From contig CAYVHL010000002.1 in the NCBI GenBank assembly GCA_964451255.1, positions 310,001 to 374,000 on the forward strand: a DNA stretch of 64,000 nt, in the 5' to 3' direction. The DNA is from JAHBTB01 sp964451255. GTDB lineage: Bacteria; Armatimonadota; Fimbriimonadia; Fimbriimonadales; Fimbriimonadaceae. The notes beneath the pieces are model-generated. The model did not search any database. It saw nothing but the letters and a program-made list of their open reading frames with translations, and was not told where the DNA came from. The translations under genes were made by a program, and so were the position numbers. Shown piece after piece: positions 45,079 to 55,100 of this stretch (its first letter is position 1; every line of letters begins with the position of its first letter).

Positions 45079-46435
45079 CGGGTTCCTCCCTCGTGGGACG
45101 TGCCAACCACCCGGCGATTGCGCAAAGTCCCAATGCCGCTAGGACGACCACGGCGAGGAAGCCGACCTTGTTCTGGGGGTCGACCTTGACCGCGTCGGCC
45201 ACAGCGGCGGCGGTGGCGGCGACCAGCCAAGAGAGGCCGCCGCCGAACACCGCGCCGATGAGCGCGGGGCGACCCGACAGGCACGACAAGGCTCCGCCAA
45301 AAGCTAAACCGACGACGACTCCTACCGTCCCCTTGTCACCGAGGAACAACGAGGCGAAAAGCGCCATGGCCACGGCGACAATGAAAGCTGCCAGCGCGGC
45401 TACGGTCGACTTCCACTTCCCGCCGTCGGCGAGAACGGCGACGAACTCATTGAGTGCTATGGAGACCGAACAACCCACAAGGAGGCCGACCAGGGCGTAG
45501 TGTTGCCCTATGTCGAGGGCGTCCAAGCTGTCTGGCGCGAGGTTCCGCAGTAGGCGGTAAGCGGCCAGGGCCAGCAACGGGCTGAGGGCCGCGGCGGCGT
45601 TCGCGCGTCCCATCACGCATGTGACAGCAAGCCCGACCAGTACGGCGGCGGCGAGTCCAGGAGTCTGGGCCTGGCTAAAGCCGACTGTCGCGACTCCTGT
45701 CCATGCCAGAACCCCAAGGGCGCCCGCCAAAGGCGTCGGTGCTCCCGGGCCCCAGACCCAGCCAATGACGAGGGCGGTGACTGTCGCGACCCCAATGACG
45801 AGAGCCAGGCCGTTGTTGTGGAACCCCATTTGGGCGGCGGCGACCGACCCTGCTCCGACCAAGACGGCGACAGCGGCGCTTGCCCAAGGTGTCTTCTTGC
45901 CGAACAGCACGGACAGGCCGAGTCCAAACGTCGCGTTGAGAACGAGGGCCCCGGTGAGCGGGACGGCGTAGTCCTCGGCTTGCAGCTTTAAGAAGAGCAA
46001 CAGCATGATGGAGCCAAGGGTCGCCAATGGAAGCGCAGCGGCATCGTCACGATGACTTTGGCTCCAGTTCGACCACATGCCCCACGCCGTCACCACGGCC
46101 AACGCCGCGCCGATGCACACCCAGTCCTTGGCGACTGGCCCAGCCACGCTTGCCAAGACGGGTGGCAGGGCACCGAGCGCGATCATCGAGGGTCGGCACG
46201 GGTCCTCGCTCCGCCAGGTCGTCGAGGTGAGCACGCCTCCTACCCACGCCACGACCGGCGCCGCCGCGACCAGGGGCAGTTTGGTCACGTTGTTCAGCCA
46301 GATCGCCGCCGCCAAAGCAAAGGCACCTTGGAGGAGAGTGGCGGCGCCGTCGATCTTGACCGGCTTGGGGCAACGGCTCAGCTCCCAGAACCAAGCCAAG
46401 ACCGCGACGACCGCAAGGAGAACGACGACTGCCAT
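45065..46435 (-). CDS. Polytopic membrane protein of unknown function
   Basis: 456 residues from ATG 46435, almost wholly hydrophobic, with about 13-14 membrane segments (AVVVLLAVVAVLAWFWEL, ASAAVAVLVGAGSVAAAQMG, FIVAVAMALFASLFLG). A GTG 28 codons further upstream lies inside a terminator-like hairpin and is rejected. The composition is Ala/Val/Gly-rich and no transporter motif stands out. The 3' end overlaps the alpha-2-macroglobulin gene by 14 bases, so it may be a membrane partner of that protein. A possible -10 box TATAAG precedes it on the minus strand (about 46471-46476). Confidence 0.7.
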   Translation of the reverse strand: MAVVVLLAVVAVLAWFWELSRCPKPVKIDGAATLLQGAFALAAAIWLNNVTKLPLVAAAPVVAWVGGVLTSTTWRSEDPCRPSMIALGALPPVLASVAGPVAKDWVCIGAALAVVTAWGMWSNWSQSHRDDAAALPLATLGSIMLLLFLKLQAEDYAVPLTGALVLNATFGLGLSVLFGKKTPWASAAVAVLVGAGSVAAAQMGFHNNGLALVIGVATVTALVIGWVWGPGAPTPLAGALGVLAWTGVATVGFSQAQTPGLAAAVLVGLAVTCVMGRANAAAALSPLLALAAYRLLRNLAPDSLDALDIGQHYALVGLLVGCSVSIALNEFVAVLADGGKWKSTVAALAAFIVAVAMALFASLFLGDKGTVGVVVGLAFGGALSCLSGRPALIGAVFGGGLSWLVAATAAAVADAVKVDPQNKVGFLAVVVLAALGLCAIAGWLARPTREEPVATT

Positions 46436-46495
46436 CGATATCAAACCGCCAATAGTGGGGACGTCTCCAGCCTTATACTCGCACTTGCGCCGCCC

Positions 46496-46524
46496 GGGGT
46501 GTGGGACCGACTTTTCCACACCCC
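46496..46524 (-). terminator. Hairpin after etfA, probable terminator
   Basis: Perfect 9-base stem GGGGTGTGG (46496-46504) with CCACACCCC (46516-46524), loop of 11 bases, 10 bases past the etfA stop. No T-run follows on the minus strand, so termination may be partial or Rho-dependent. Confidence 0.5.
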
Positions 46525-46533
46525 TTGGGCAAG

Positions 46534-47415
46534 TTACAACTTGGACGTGAGTTCAGGCACGGCGTCAAAGAGATCGGCGACGAGCCCCAGGTCGGCGGAG
46601 TCGAAGATCGGGGCGTCGGGATCTTTGTTGATCGCGACAATGACCTTGCTGTCCTTTATCCCGGCCATGTGCTGGGTGCTACCGCTGATCCCGGCCGCGA
46701 TGTAGAGGTCTGGGGCGACGATCTTGCCGGTCTGCCCCACCTGGAGTTCGTTGGGCGCGATCCCGTTGTCGACGGCCGCTCTGGTCGCGCCGACCGCGCC
46801 GCCCAGTTTGTCGGCCAGACCGCCGATGACCCTTTCAAACGTTTCCTTGTCCCCAAGCGGACGTCCGCCGCTGACGACCACTTTGGCCTGGGTCAGTTCG
46901 GGGCGTGCCCCGCCACCGCCGGAAGAGCCGGTGCGGCGGGTCGCGCCGTCGGTCGCGAGACTGATACTCTCCGTCAGAGGGGAGGCACCGTCCACGGACG
47001 GGAACGACGCAGGTCGGAAGGTCACAACCACAGGCTCAGCCAGAGTCTCGACGGTAGCAAGCGCGGCTCCGGCGACGACCGGGCGCACAAATCGGTTGTT
47101 CGATTCAACGGCGACGGCGTCCGTGACCATGGCGGCGTCAAGAAGTCCTGCCGTTCTGGCCATGACGTCTTTGCTCGCCATGGACGATGCGGCGACGACG
47201 TGGTTGTAGCCGTTGGCGACAGTGGCGATGCCGACCGCGAGGGCGTCGGCAGGTGGGAGGTCGCCTAGCCCAGCGCACATGAGCCGTCCTGCGCCCGGGG
47301 CCTCGCACGTCCCACAAAGCAAGACTAGGTCGTAGGGTTGGCCGAGCGCGGCCGCGAAACCGGTCCCGGGCAGCGCGTCAGCCGGAGTGAACGCCACGAC
47401 GAGCGTCTTGCTCAC
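46534..47415 (-). CDS. etfA: Electron transfer flavoprotein alpha subunit
   Basis: 293 residues, a little short for EtfA (usually about 310-330). The C-terminal FAD domain is clear: KVVVSGGRPLGDKETFERVI, GATRAAVDNG, VGQTGKIVAPDLYIAAGISG and STQHMAGIKDSKVIVAINKD. The FAD-binding residues expected there are present. The N-terminal half is the variable domain. GTG 47415 overlaps the etfB stop (GTGA), so both subunits are co-translated. The dimer carries electrons from acyl-CoA and other dehydrogenases to ETF:quinone oxidoreductase. Confidence 0.95.
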   Translation of the reverse strand: MSKTLVVAFTPADALPGTGFAAALGQPYDLVLLCGTCEAPGAGRLMCAGLGDLPPADALAVGIATVANGYNHVVAASSMASKDVMARTAGLLDAAMVTDAVAVESNNRFVRPVVAGAALATVETLAEPVVVTFRPASFPSVDGASPLTESISLATDGATRRTGSSGGGGARPELTQAKVVVSGGRPLGDKETFERVIGGLADKLGGAVGATRAAVDNGIAPNELQVGQTGKIVAPDLYIAAGISGSTQHMAGIKDSKVIVAINKDPDAPIFDSADLGLVADLFDAVPELTSKL

Positions 47416-48152
47416 GCCAGCACCCCCTTTTGCCGAAGCGCGGCGATGAGTTCGTCCACACTGCCGACCTTGCGCCCTGGCTCCCGGGCAGGGGGCGTCG
47501 AGTAGCTGGCGACGCGTGTCTTCGGTTGGGCATCAGTGAGCCTTGCCCGATTCGCGAGGGGCTTGGAGCGCGCCTTGATGATCCCTGGCAACGCGATGTA
47601 ACGCGGCTCGTTCAGCCTTAGGTCAGTCGTGACCACGGCGGGAAGCGGCATCTCAAGAATCTCCTCGCCTGTGTCGGTCTCCCTGACCACGGTGGCCTTG
47701 CCACCACCGAGGTCGAGCTTGCTTGCGAACGTCGCCTGCGGCCAACCGAGTTTGGCGGCAAGCATCTGGCCGACTTGGTTGCAGTCGTCGTCGGTCGCCT
47801 GCTTGCCCATAAGGACAAGGTCGGGCTGAATCTCGCGGGCCAGGGCGGCGAGTTCGGCGGCGACCACGGAGGAGTCCAGCGGGTCGTCGGTCTCGACGAG
47901 CACGGCCTCGTCGGCGCCGATCGCCAAGGCCTTTCGCAACTGGTCTTCACAGGCGACGGGCCCGATACTGACGACTGTGATATGGACGCTGGGGTCGGCT
48001 TCCTTCTTCCGGACTGCTTCCTCGACGGCTATCTCGTCAAAAGGGTTGACGTCGAACTTAGCCGAGGCGGTGTCCAGTCCGCTGCCGTCGGACAGGGGCT
48101 TGACCTTGGCGAATGGATCGACGACCCGTTTGACGGGGACAAGGATCTTCAT
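47412..48152 (-). CDS. etfB: Electron transfer flavoprotein beta subunit
   Basis: 246 residues, full length. The EtfB start is MKILVPVKRVVDP, followed by FDVNPFDEIAVEEAVRKKE, ALAIGADEAVLVET, DLVLMGKQATDDDCNQVGQM and the signature VTTDLRLNEPRYIALPGIIK. It binds AMP and pairs with EtfA. It is the first gene of the two-gene operon. No Shine-Dalgarno sequence is evident before ATG 48152. Confidence 0.97.
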   Translation of the reverse strand: MKILVPVKRVVDPFAKVKPLSDGSGLDTASAKFDVNPFDEIAVEEAVRKKEADPSVHITVVSIGPVACEDQLRKALAIGADEAVLVETDDPLDSSVVAAELAALAREIQPDLVLMGKQATDDDCNQVGQMLAAKLGWPQATFASKLDLGGGKATVVRETDTGEEILEMPLPAVVTTDLRLNEPRYIALPGIIKARSKPLANRARLTDAQPKTRVASYSTPPAREPGRKVGSVDELIAALRQKGVLA

Positions 48153-48219
48153 GGTCGAGGAGGTTACCGGCTGGCGGGTTCGGAAGCTCAGGCCGTCCGT
48201 ATGGTGCCATGGCGGTGCC

Positions 48220-49569
48220 TCAACGCACCTCGTCCACGGGGCCGAGGGCGGCCTGCCACTCTGCGAACGACGACTTCGCCGCTTCGAGCTTGAGACGACG
48301 CCGGTCGCTCTTGTGGCGCGGGTCTTCTGGTGGATCGGGGAAGAGCCCCCAGTTGATGTTCATGGGGGCGAAATCGCGCTCCGTGGTGTCTTGGAGGTGG
48401 CTGACCAAGGATCCGTACGCGCAGTGTCGCGGCGGGCGAACTGGTTCGCGACCCTTGGCCAGGGCCGCCAGCGTCGTTCCGACGTAGATTCCCATCGCGG
48501 CGCTCTCGACATAACCTTCCACGCCCGTGATCTGTCCGGCCAGGTACAAGCCGGGTCGTGCGCGGACTTCTAGGAACTCAGTCAGAGCGGAGGGGGCGTT
48601 GACGTAGGTGTTTCGGTGCACCACGCCCAACCGGACGAACTCGGCGCTCCCTAACCCGGGGACCATGCGCAGCACCGCCTGCTGGGGGCCCCACTTCAAC
48701 CTCGTCTGACATGCAACCATCGAGTAAAGCGTCTTCTCCCGGTTTTCTGGTCTCAATTGAAGGGCCGCCCACGGCCGGTGGCCCGTCCGTGGGTCGCGTA
48801 GCCCGACCGGCTTGAAGTTGCCGAACCGAAGCGAGTCCTTGCCCTTTCGGGCGATCTCTTCGATCGGTTTGCAACCTTCAAAGAAGACTTGTTTCTCAAA
48901 GTCCTTCAACGGCACTTGCTCAGCAGCGAGGAGCGCTTCGACGAATGCCTCGTATTGGGCTTTGTCAAACGGGCAGTTGAGGTAGTCGTCCCCTTCACCC
49001 TTGTCGTAACGGCTCTGGGCAAACACCACCTCGCGGTCCACTGTTGAGGCGTCCACAGTGGGTGCGACCGCGTCGTAGAAGTACAGGTGTTCCTGACCAG
49101 CCTGCTGGGCCAACCAAGCGCCCAGTTCCGGGGTCGTCAGGGGCCCGGTTGCCAGCACGACTTTGCCGCCGCCGGCAAGGACCGATTCGGCTGAGGCCGG
49201 TGTGAACTCCGCCCTCACGACATCGATGAGGGATTCACTTTCGATCGCTTGGGTGACGGCCGAGGCATACAAGTTTCGGTCGACGGCCAAAGCGGCCCCG
49301 CCCGGAACCGAGTTGGCTTCTCCGCTTGGAATGACGAGAGATCCGAGCGCCTTCATTTCGGACTTCAACTGTCCGGCGGGGGAGTCCGGGTCTTGCGACT
49401 TGAAGCTGTTCGAGCACACCAGTTCGGAGAGCAGGGAAGTCTGGTGTGCCTCGGTCATGCGGACGGGCCGCATCTCGACCAGGCGGACAGAGACTCCTCG
49501 CCGCGCCAAGGCCCAGGCACATTCGACCCCGGCGAACCCGCCGCCGACGACAGTGACCGCCGGACTCAT
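48220..49569 (-). CDS. trmFO: Folate-dependent tRNA (uracil-54-C5)-methyltransferase TrmFO
   Basis: 449 residues, normal length. The FAD site is VTVVGGGFAGVECAWALARR; then VRLVEMRPVRMTEAHQT, SELVCSNSFKS and the late GQITGVEGYVESAAMGIYVG and PMNINWGLFPDPPE typify TrmFO. It makes ribothymidine-54 in the T-loop of tRNAs, using methylene-tetrahydrofolate and FADH2. ATG 49569 overlaps the leuB stop (ATGA), an unexpected coupling of tRNA modification with leucine biosynthesis. Confidence 0.97.
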   Translation of the reverse strand: MSPAVTVVGGGFAGVECAWALARRGVSVRLVEMRPVRMTEAHQTSLLSELVCSNSFKSQDPDSPAGQLKSEMKALGSLVIPSGEANSVPGGAALAVDRNLYASAVTQAIESESLIDVVRAEFTPASAESVLAGGGKVVLATGPLTTPELGAWLAQQAGQEHLYFYDAVAPTVDASTVDREVVFAQSRYDKGEGDDYLNCPFDKAQYEAFVEALLAAEQVPLKDFEKQVFFEGCKPIEEIARKGKDSLRFGNFKPVGLRDPRTGHRPWAALQLRPENREKTLYSMVACQTRLKWGPQQAVLRMVPGLGSAEFVRLGVVHRNTYVNAPSALTEFLEVRARPGLYLAGQITGVEGYVESAAMGIYVGTTLAALAKGREPVRPPRHCAYGSLVSHLQDTTERDFAPMNINWGLFPDPPEDPRHKSDRRRLKLEAAKSSFAEWQAALGPVDEVR

Positions 49570-50639
49570 GCCACCCGGGAGGCGATGGCGTCGCCTAGTT
49601 CGCGGGTGCTCACCAGGCGTGTCCCTGCCTCAAAGATGTCCGCCGTCCTCAATCCACTTGCCAAAGCCGACTCGACCGCTGACTCGATCTTGTCGGCGGC
49701 CTCACCGTCCTCGAACGAGTATCGGAGCATCATCGCCGCGCTCAGTATCGCAGCGACGGGGTTCGCACGGCCTTGGCCAGCGATGTCGGGGGCAGAACCG
49801 TGCACAGGTTCGTAGAGTCCGAACACTTTCGAACCGGACTTCGCCGCCCCAAGGGACGCGCTCGGCAACAAGCCCAATGAACCCGTGATCATCGAAGCTT
49901 CGTCACTGAGGATGTCGCCGAACATGTTTTCGGTCAAGATGACGTCGAACTGGCTGGGGTCGCGGACCAACTGCATGGCGCAACTGTCGACCAGCATATG
50001 GGAGAGGCTTACGTCGGGATAAGTCTTGGCGACTTCTTCGACCACTTCACGCCAGAGGCGGCTGGTCTCCAGCACGTTCGCCTTGTCCACGCTGACGAGC
50101 TGACGGTTCCGTTGGCGGGCGACCTCGAACCCACGCACCGCGATCCGTTCGATCTCCTTCTTGGTGTAGACGCACGAGTCCACCGCCGTCTCACCGTTGT
50201 CGCGACGCCCACGAGGTTCGCCGAAGTAAATGCCGCCGGTCAGTTCCCGGACGACGACCAGGTCGACAAGGCTGCGGCCCTCCTTGAGCGGGCTGGCGTG
50301 CATCAACGGCCGCATCGTCTTTGCCGGTCTGAGGTTGGCGAAAAGGTCGAGGTCCCGCCTCAATGCCAGGAGACCGCCGATCTCCGGGCGCAGTTCGATC
50401 GGTTCGACTCTGTCCCACTTCGGCCCTCCGACCGCGCCCATGAGAACGGCGTCCGACTTCTGGCACAGTTCGAGTGTCTCGGCAGGAAGGGGTCGGCCGG
50501 TTGCCTCGTAAGCGGCTCCTCCGAGCAGACCAGACTCAAACGTGAAATCACGCCCGGTGGCTGCCAGTACCTTCAGAGCCTCGTCGATGACCTCAGGGCC
50601 GATGCCGTCGCCTGGGAGGACGGCGATGCTAAGGGACAT
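49566..50639 (-). CDS. leuB: 3-isopropylmalate dehydrogenase
   Basis: 357 residues, full length. IAVLPGDGIGPEVIDEALKV starts the protein; substrate and NAD regions are GAVGGPKWD, DLDLFANLRPAKTM, VVRELTGGIYFGEPRG, LVDSCAMQLVRDPSQFDVIL, NMFGDILSDEASMITGSLGL and PVHGSAPDIAGQG. It oxidises and decarboxylates 3-isopropylmalate in leucine synthesis. No other leu gene is in the window. First gene of a two-gene unit with trmFO and divergent from the DUF1579 gene. Confidence 0.97.
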   Translation of the reverse strand: MSLSIAVLPGDGIGPEVIDEALKVLAATGRDFTFESGLLGGAAYEATGRPLPAETLELCQKSDAVLMGAVGGPKWDRVEPIELRPEIGGLLALRRDLDLFANLRPAKTMRPLMHASPLKEGRSLVDLVVVRELTGGIYFGEPRGRRDNGETAVDSCVYTKKEIERIAVRGFEVARQRNRQLVSVDKANVLETSRLWREVVEEVAKTYPDVSLSHMLVDSCAMQLVRDPSQFDVILTENMFGDILSDEASMITGSLGLLPSASLGAAKSGSKVFGLYEPVHGSAPDIAGQGRANPVAAILSAAMMLRYSFEDGEAADKIESAVESALASGLRTADIFEAGTRLVSTRELGDAIASRVA

Positions 50640-50737
50640 GGCCGGAATTATGCCATCCGGATGTGGGGTTGGCAGGGTCGCAAACTTGGATATGCCTCAG
50701 CTAAGATGGCCATGGCCGAAAGGCCAGGAATGCAACG

Positions 50738-51262
50738 ATGCGATACCTTACAACAATTCTTTGCGCGATCTGCGTTGTCGCCACGGCTCCTGCTCAACAG
50801 CAGTCGGAGACGTGGGCGTCGCCTAGCAACCCCATGGTGGGAACCTTCAAGGTGACCGGCACCGGAGATGACGGGCAAGGGAACAAATCTAAAGTCGACG
50901 GCACCGCCGTCGCAAAAATGGACGTCGGTGGCAAATGGTTGACCCAGGATGTGTCCGCCAAGATGGGCGAGATGCAGACCCACGGACGGCTCCAGGTCGG
51001 CTACGACGAAACCACCAAGACGTTCGTCAGCTCGTGGATTGACGACATGGCTCCGGTCATCCTCGTGGCGAAGGGCACGAAGGCCGGGAACGTGATCACG
51101 CTGACCTCTGACGAGGTTGAGATGATGGGTCAGAAGATGAAATTCAAGATCATCTACACTCAGACCAGCCGGGACGTGCACTCCGAGCAAGTCCAAATGG
51201 ACATGGGGCAGGGGTTCCAGACAGTCCTAGATCTGACGTTCACCCGTGTGAAGGACAGATAG
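50738..51262 (+). CDS. Exported DUF1579 family protein
   Basis: 174 residues with a signal peptide (YLTTILCAICVVATAPAQQ). The DUF1579 pattern is visible: NPMVGTFKVTGTG, a run of antiparallel strands, GGKWLTQDV, LQVGYDETTKTFVSSWIDD and VITLTSDEVE. These form a lipocalin-like barrel of unknown ligand. AGGA lies 8 bases before ATG 50738. It is a single gene, convergent with era 14 bases away. Confidence 0.8.
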   Translation: MRYLTTILCAICVVATAPAQQQSETWASPSNPMVGTFKVTGTGDDGQGNKSKVDGTAVAKMDVGGKWLTQDVSAKMGEMQTHGRLQVGYDETTKTFVSSWIDDMAPVILVAKGTKAGNVITLTSDEVEMMGQKMKFKIIYTQTSRDVHSEQVQMDMGQGFQTVLDLTFTRVKDR

Positions 51263-51276
51263 AGCCCGGAAGAACG

Positions 51277-52176
51277 TCAGAGCAGCCCAAGTTCCTGGAG
51301 AAGCCGAGGATTGGCGCGCCAGTCGGAGCGCACCTTGACATAGTTCTCCAGGAACACCTTCTTTCCGAGAAGATCCTCTATTTCTAGCCTGGCTTGGGTG
51401 CCAATCTCACGGAGCATCGACCCGCGCTGGCCGATGACGATCGCCTTTTGGCCGTCCCGTTCGACATAGATGCTCGCCATGATGTCGACTCGTTCCGGGT
51501 GTTCTTCCCAATCGTCGATTGTCACCGCTACGGCGTGGGGTACCTCGTCTCGGGTCTTGAGAAGCACTTTCTCGCGGATGATCTCGCCCACGATGTCCCT
51601 TAGTGGCTGGTCGGTGTACTCGTCTTCGGGATAGAGGAGTGGCCCGACGGGCAGGCGCTCGACCAGCAGGCCGATCAACAAGTCGTAGTTCTGCTTCTTG
51701 GTGAGGGAGGTCATCACGGCGGCCTCTTCACCCAATACTTTCGTGTAGGCTTCGAAGTTGGCTTGGACGCGGTCGGGGGAGAGCCGGTCCATTTTGTTCA
51801 AGGCGACGACCACCTGGCCGCGTCTCTTTTCAAGCCAGCCTTCGTGTCGCAACAGGTCGAAGACGTCTTGGTCGTCTTTGCCTGGCATCCGAGAAACATC
51901 GACCACAACAAGGACGGCGTCTGGTTCGCTCACCGATTGACGGGCCGTCTCGTTCAGTGCGTGCCCGAGCTTGTCGTGAGCTTTGTGCATCCCTGGGGTA
52001 TCGACAAGAACCATCTGGTAGCTGTCGGTGGTCGCGATCCCCAAGACCCGTTTGCGCGTTGTCTGGGGCTTGTCGGTGACGATGGAGACCTTGTGACCGA
52101 CGACCAGGTTGACCAGTGTGCTCTTGCCCACGTTCGGCCGTCCGACGACGGCGACGACTCCAGACCGGAAGTCCAT
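51277..52176 (-). CDS. era: GTPase Era
   Basis: 299 residues, full length. G1 is GRPNVGKSTL, G2 TTRKRVLG, G3 DTPGMHK, G4 NKMD and G5 about MTSLTK. The C-terminal KH domain carries ERDGQKAIVIGQRGSMLREI and LFL-type ending (VFLENYVKVRSDWR). Era binds the 3' end of 16S rRNA and supports 30S assembly. It lies 3 bases after the large GH42-like gene and on the same strand. Confidence 0.97.
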   Translation of the reverse strand: MDFRSGVVAVVGRPNVGKSTLVNLVVGHKVSIVTDKPQTTRKRVLGIATTDSYQMVLVDTPGMHKAHDKLGHALNETARQSVSEPDAVLVVVDVSRMPGKDDQDVFDLLRHEGWLEKRRGQVVVALNKMDRLSPDRVQANFEAYTKVLGEEAAVMTSLTKKQNYDLLIGLLVERLPVGPLLYPEDEYTDQPLRDIVGEIIREKVLLKTRDEVPHAVAVTIDDWEEHPERVDIMASIYVERDGQKAIVIGQRGSMLREIGTQARLEIEDLLGKKVFLENYVKVRSDWRANPRLLQELGLL

Positions 52177-52179
52177 CGC

Positions 52180-55100
52180 CTACTCGCGTTTGCGGAAGAG
52201 CACGCTGATCTTGCCCTCGCCGAACGCCTCACGGTCGGCACCTTCACGGCGTGCGCCCGAGGTCTCTTCACTTCCTGAACCTCTTTCCGGCCCGCCTCGG
52301 CCACGTCGCCGCCTTCGCCTCCGCCGCCCGGTCACATTGGAACTGTCGGAAGTCTCCTCTGTCCCGTCACCGTTGCCGAGGTCGATTTCCAGCATGGACG
52401 GCTTCAGGAGCAGATCGTCGGCCAACGAGTCCGACCACGACTCTTCGACCCACTCGTCCAGCTTCATGATCGGAACCTCGAACCGGACGCGGTCCCAGTG
52501 CAGGGTGTTCTCGTCGCGGACTATCGGATCCTTGATCTCACCGAAGTCTCGGACGTCGGCGTTGACCAGAGCCTGTACGTCGCCCGGAGTGCCGACGATG
52601 AAGGTGTGGCTCGAGCCGTCGATGGCGACGAACTTCAATGAGTTGACCTCAGGTTGGACGTATTCCTTGGCGGCAAGATCATAAGCGATCCACTTGTCGG
52701 GAAGGGTGACGGCACGTTGGCCTGTGCCCTTGCAATGGACCGTCAAGAATGGCGGGTCGACGTGGACCACGTCGTCATTGAAGCTCCAGACGTGGCAACC
52801 CGCCATCTGGCCGAGGGCACGGAAGAGCCCAGGTGTGACAATGGGCTCGCCAAGGAACACGCTCGTCCACTCGCCGGTGCCGTCCGCCTCTCCGTGGAAC
52901 TTGCGCACCACATAACTCGGCAGCCCAGTCTGGGTGTACTCGCCTAGGACGGTCGCGTCCTCAGGGATAGCGAAGTAGCTCGGTTCCAGCTGTCCGCCTT
53001 GGCTGATCAAGTCGGGAGGAATCGGTTGGGCGAGAGGGTCGCGGAAGTTGAGGATCGTCGTTCCCGGCCGGCTGTAAAACGGCTGCGGTCTCAGAGCGAT
53101 TCCGGTGACCTCCCGGACGCGTTCGAGGCTCTCACGGCCACCTTCGAAGAGGCCCGCCGCATAGAGCCAGAAGAGCACCTTGCCGTCACGTTGCAGGCGA
53201 CTCTTGATGGCGCTACGGACTTCGGGGCGGACATCCCAAGCGTTGACAAAGACGTAAAGCTTGGCGTCGGGGAAGTTCTCTCGGTGCGCGAGGTCACTGA
53301 GCAGGTAGAAGCCGACGGACAGCCCACAGCGCAGCACCGCCTCCCTGACGTTTTGGACGAGGATCCCGAAGGCGCGTTCGTCCACAAGCAATGCCAAGGA
53401 ACGCTCGTCGATAAACATCGCCACTTCGGGGGCGTCCTGCTTCTTGGCCAGGCGTTTGAGCATGGTGTCCCGTATGGTTTGGGCACGTTCCCAGATACCG
53501 CGGGAGTTCAACCAACCGTTGCCCCAGGTGTCCATCCAAACCGCACCGCCCTGATGGGCCAATGCCGCCCCGGCGCCGCGCCAGTGCACGCTCTCCAACG
53601 CTTGCGGGGTCTTCATGACCGGATTGAAATCGTCTTGCTCCTGCCGCCCGCTGATCGGAGTCTTGAAGTCTTCCTCGCTGAGGTAGAGCTTGCCGTTCAG
53701 GGCAAAACTGTCGATCGGGGATGGGAACGGACAGGTTCCGCCCGGTTCTCGGTTCTTGTAGCTTGGCGGGCCTGCGATGTAGTCGATCACCGGGCTGCGC
53801 AATAGTTTTCCGAGCGACAAGTGCCCGCTCGCAGGATGGCTCCATTCAAAGGTGTAGCCGTAGCTGACACCGATAAGGAACATGCCGTTGCTCGACTTCT
53901 TAGCGGTGTAGCCAAGCTGCACGATCCGATCCGAGGTCGTGTCACTGAGGAAGAGGTGGTAATCGACCCATCGTCTGGACCGCCGGTCGGTCCGCACGAA
54001 CGCTTCGGCCGCGTTCTGGTCGCGATAAGTCGGGACGTTGACGGTGTCGAACTTGACGCCGCCGTCAAACCATGCGGCACGCAGTGTGACTTCGTCGTCG
54101 CGGTAGCGGTGGCGGAGCCACTCGCGGAACTCTCTGTGGGCCGCCTCGGACGTGTCGTAACCGCTACCGTCCGCGAAAAACCACTCTCCCCGTTCGAGGT
54201 GGAGCCCGAGAATGTGGGCGGCTTCTGGCAACGCCGAGAGCTTCTCGACGAACGAAGCCAGGCACTTTTCGGCCACAGTCCAGAATTCGTCGTCGCAGAC
54301 GCTGGGTTCGGCGACTTGACCGTCTTCCCCTACATATCTGGCGGCCGGGAAGTTCTTCTCCCAGGCCGGGGGTGCGACGAACGTCGTGCGGAACAGGACA
54401 AGGGCTTCGGGGTCTGTCTCGACAAACTTCTTGAGAAGGTAGCCGGCCATTTTGACCGCGTCGTCGATTTTCGACGGGTCAACGTCCAGTTCCACCAGGG
54501 TGCTGAACAGGTGGACGCCGTGCTCTGCCGCCATCTTGGCCTCCTCCATCGCCACGGCGACATGTTGCTCATCCTGCGCCTGGGCAAAGAAGAAGAGAGG
54601 CGGCAAGACCTTTCTGTCTTTGATCAGAACCGCGTGGCCGTCGCGGAGGATGACCTGTGCCGCCGATTCCGGGACCAGAATCGGCTCTCGGACTGGCACC
54701 GGCGGCGGAGGCGGGGTGACAGGTTCCGCTGGCTTAGGCTCGGTGTCGCTTGCCTTTTCTGCCCGCGGACGTCGTCGGTCGCGCTCCTTATGCTTGCGGG
54801 CGTCATATTTCTCTTCGTCCGCCGTTGGAGCATCGCCTTGGTCGTCGGACTTGGCGACGGGCGGGTCGGCGTCCTTAGTTCGCCAGAGCAGCACGGTGAC
54901 GCGCTTTTCGTTGTCTTCCAAGGCAAAGTCGTCGACAGGTTTCGCCTTTGACCGAGACTTTGCCGTTGCCTTGGGCTCAGGCTTGGACGCGTCGGAGCCT
55001 TGCTTTGCGGGGGTCGCTTTCGAACGCCAGATGGGCCGGAGGGATATCCCTTCCTTGTCTTCCGCCGCAGACGTTGGCGACGAGACTTGCGCTCGTGAGA

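Noticed and set aside
46436..46519. 28-codon N-terminal extension (GTG 46519) of the membrane protein gene
   Set aside because: It starts inside the etfA terminator-like hairpin and encodes a non-membrane, Pro/Arg-rich leader.
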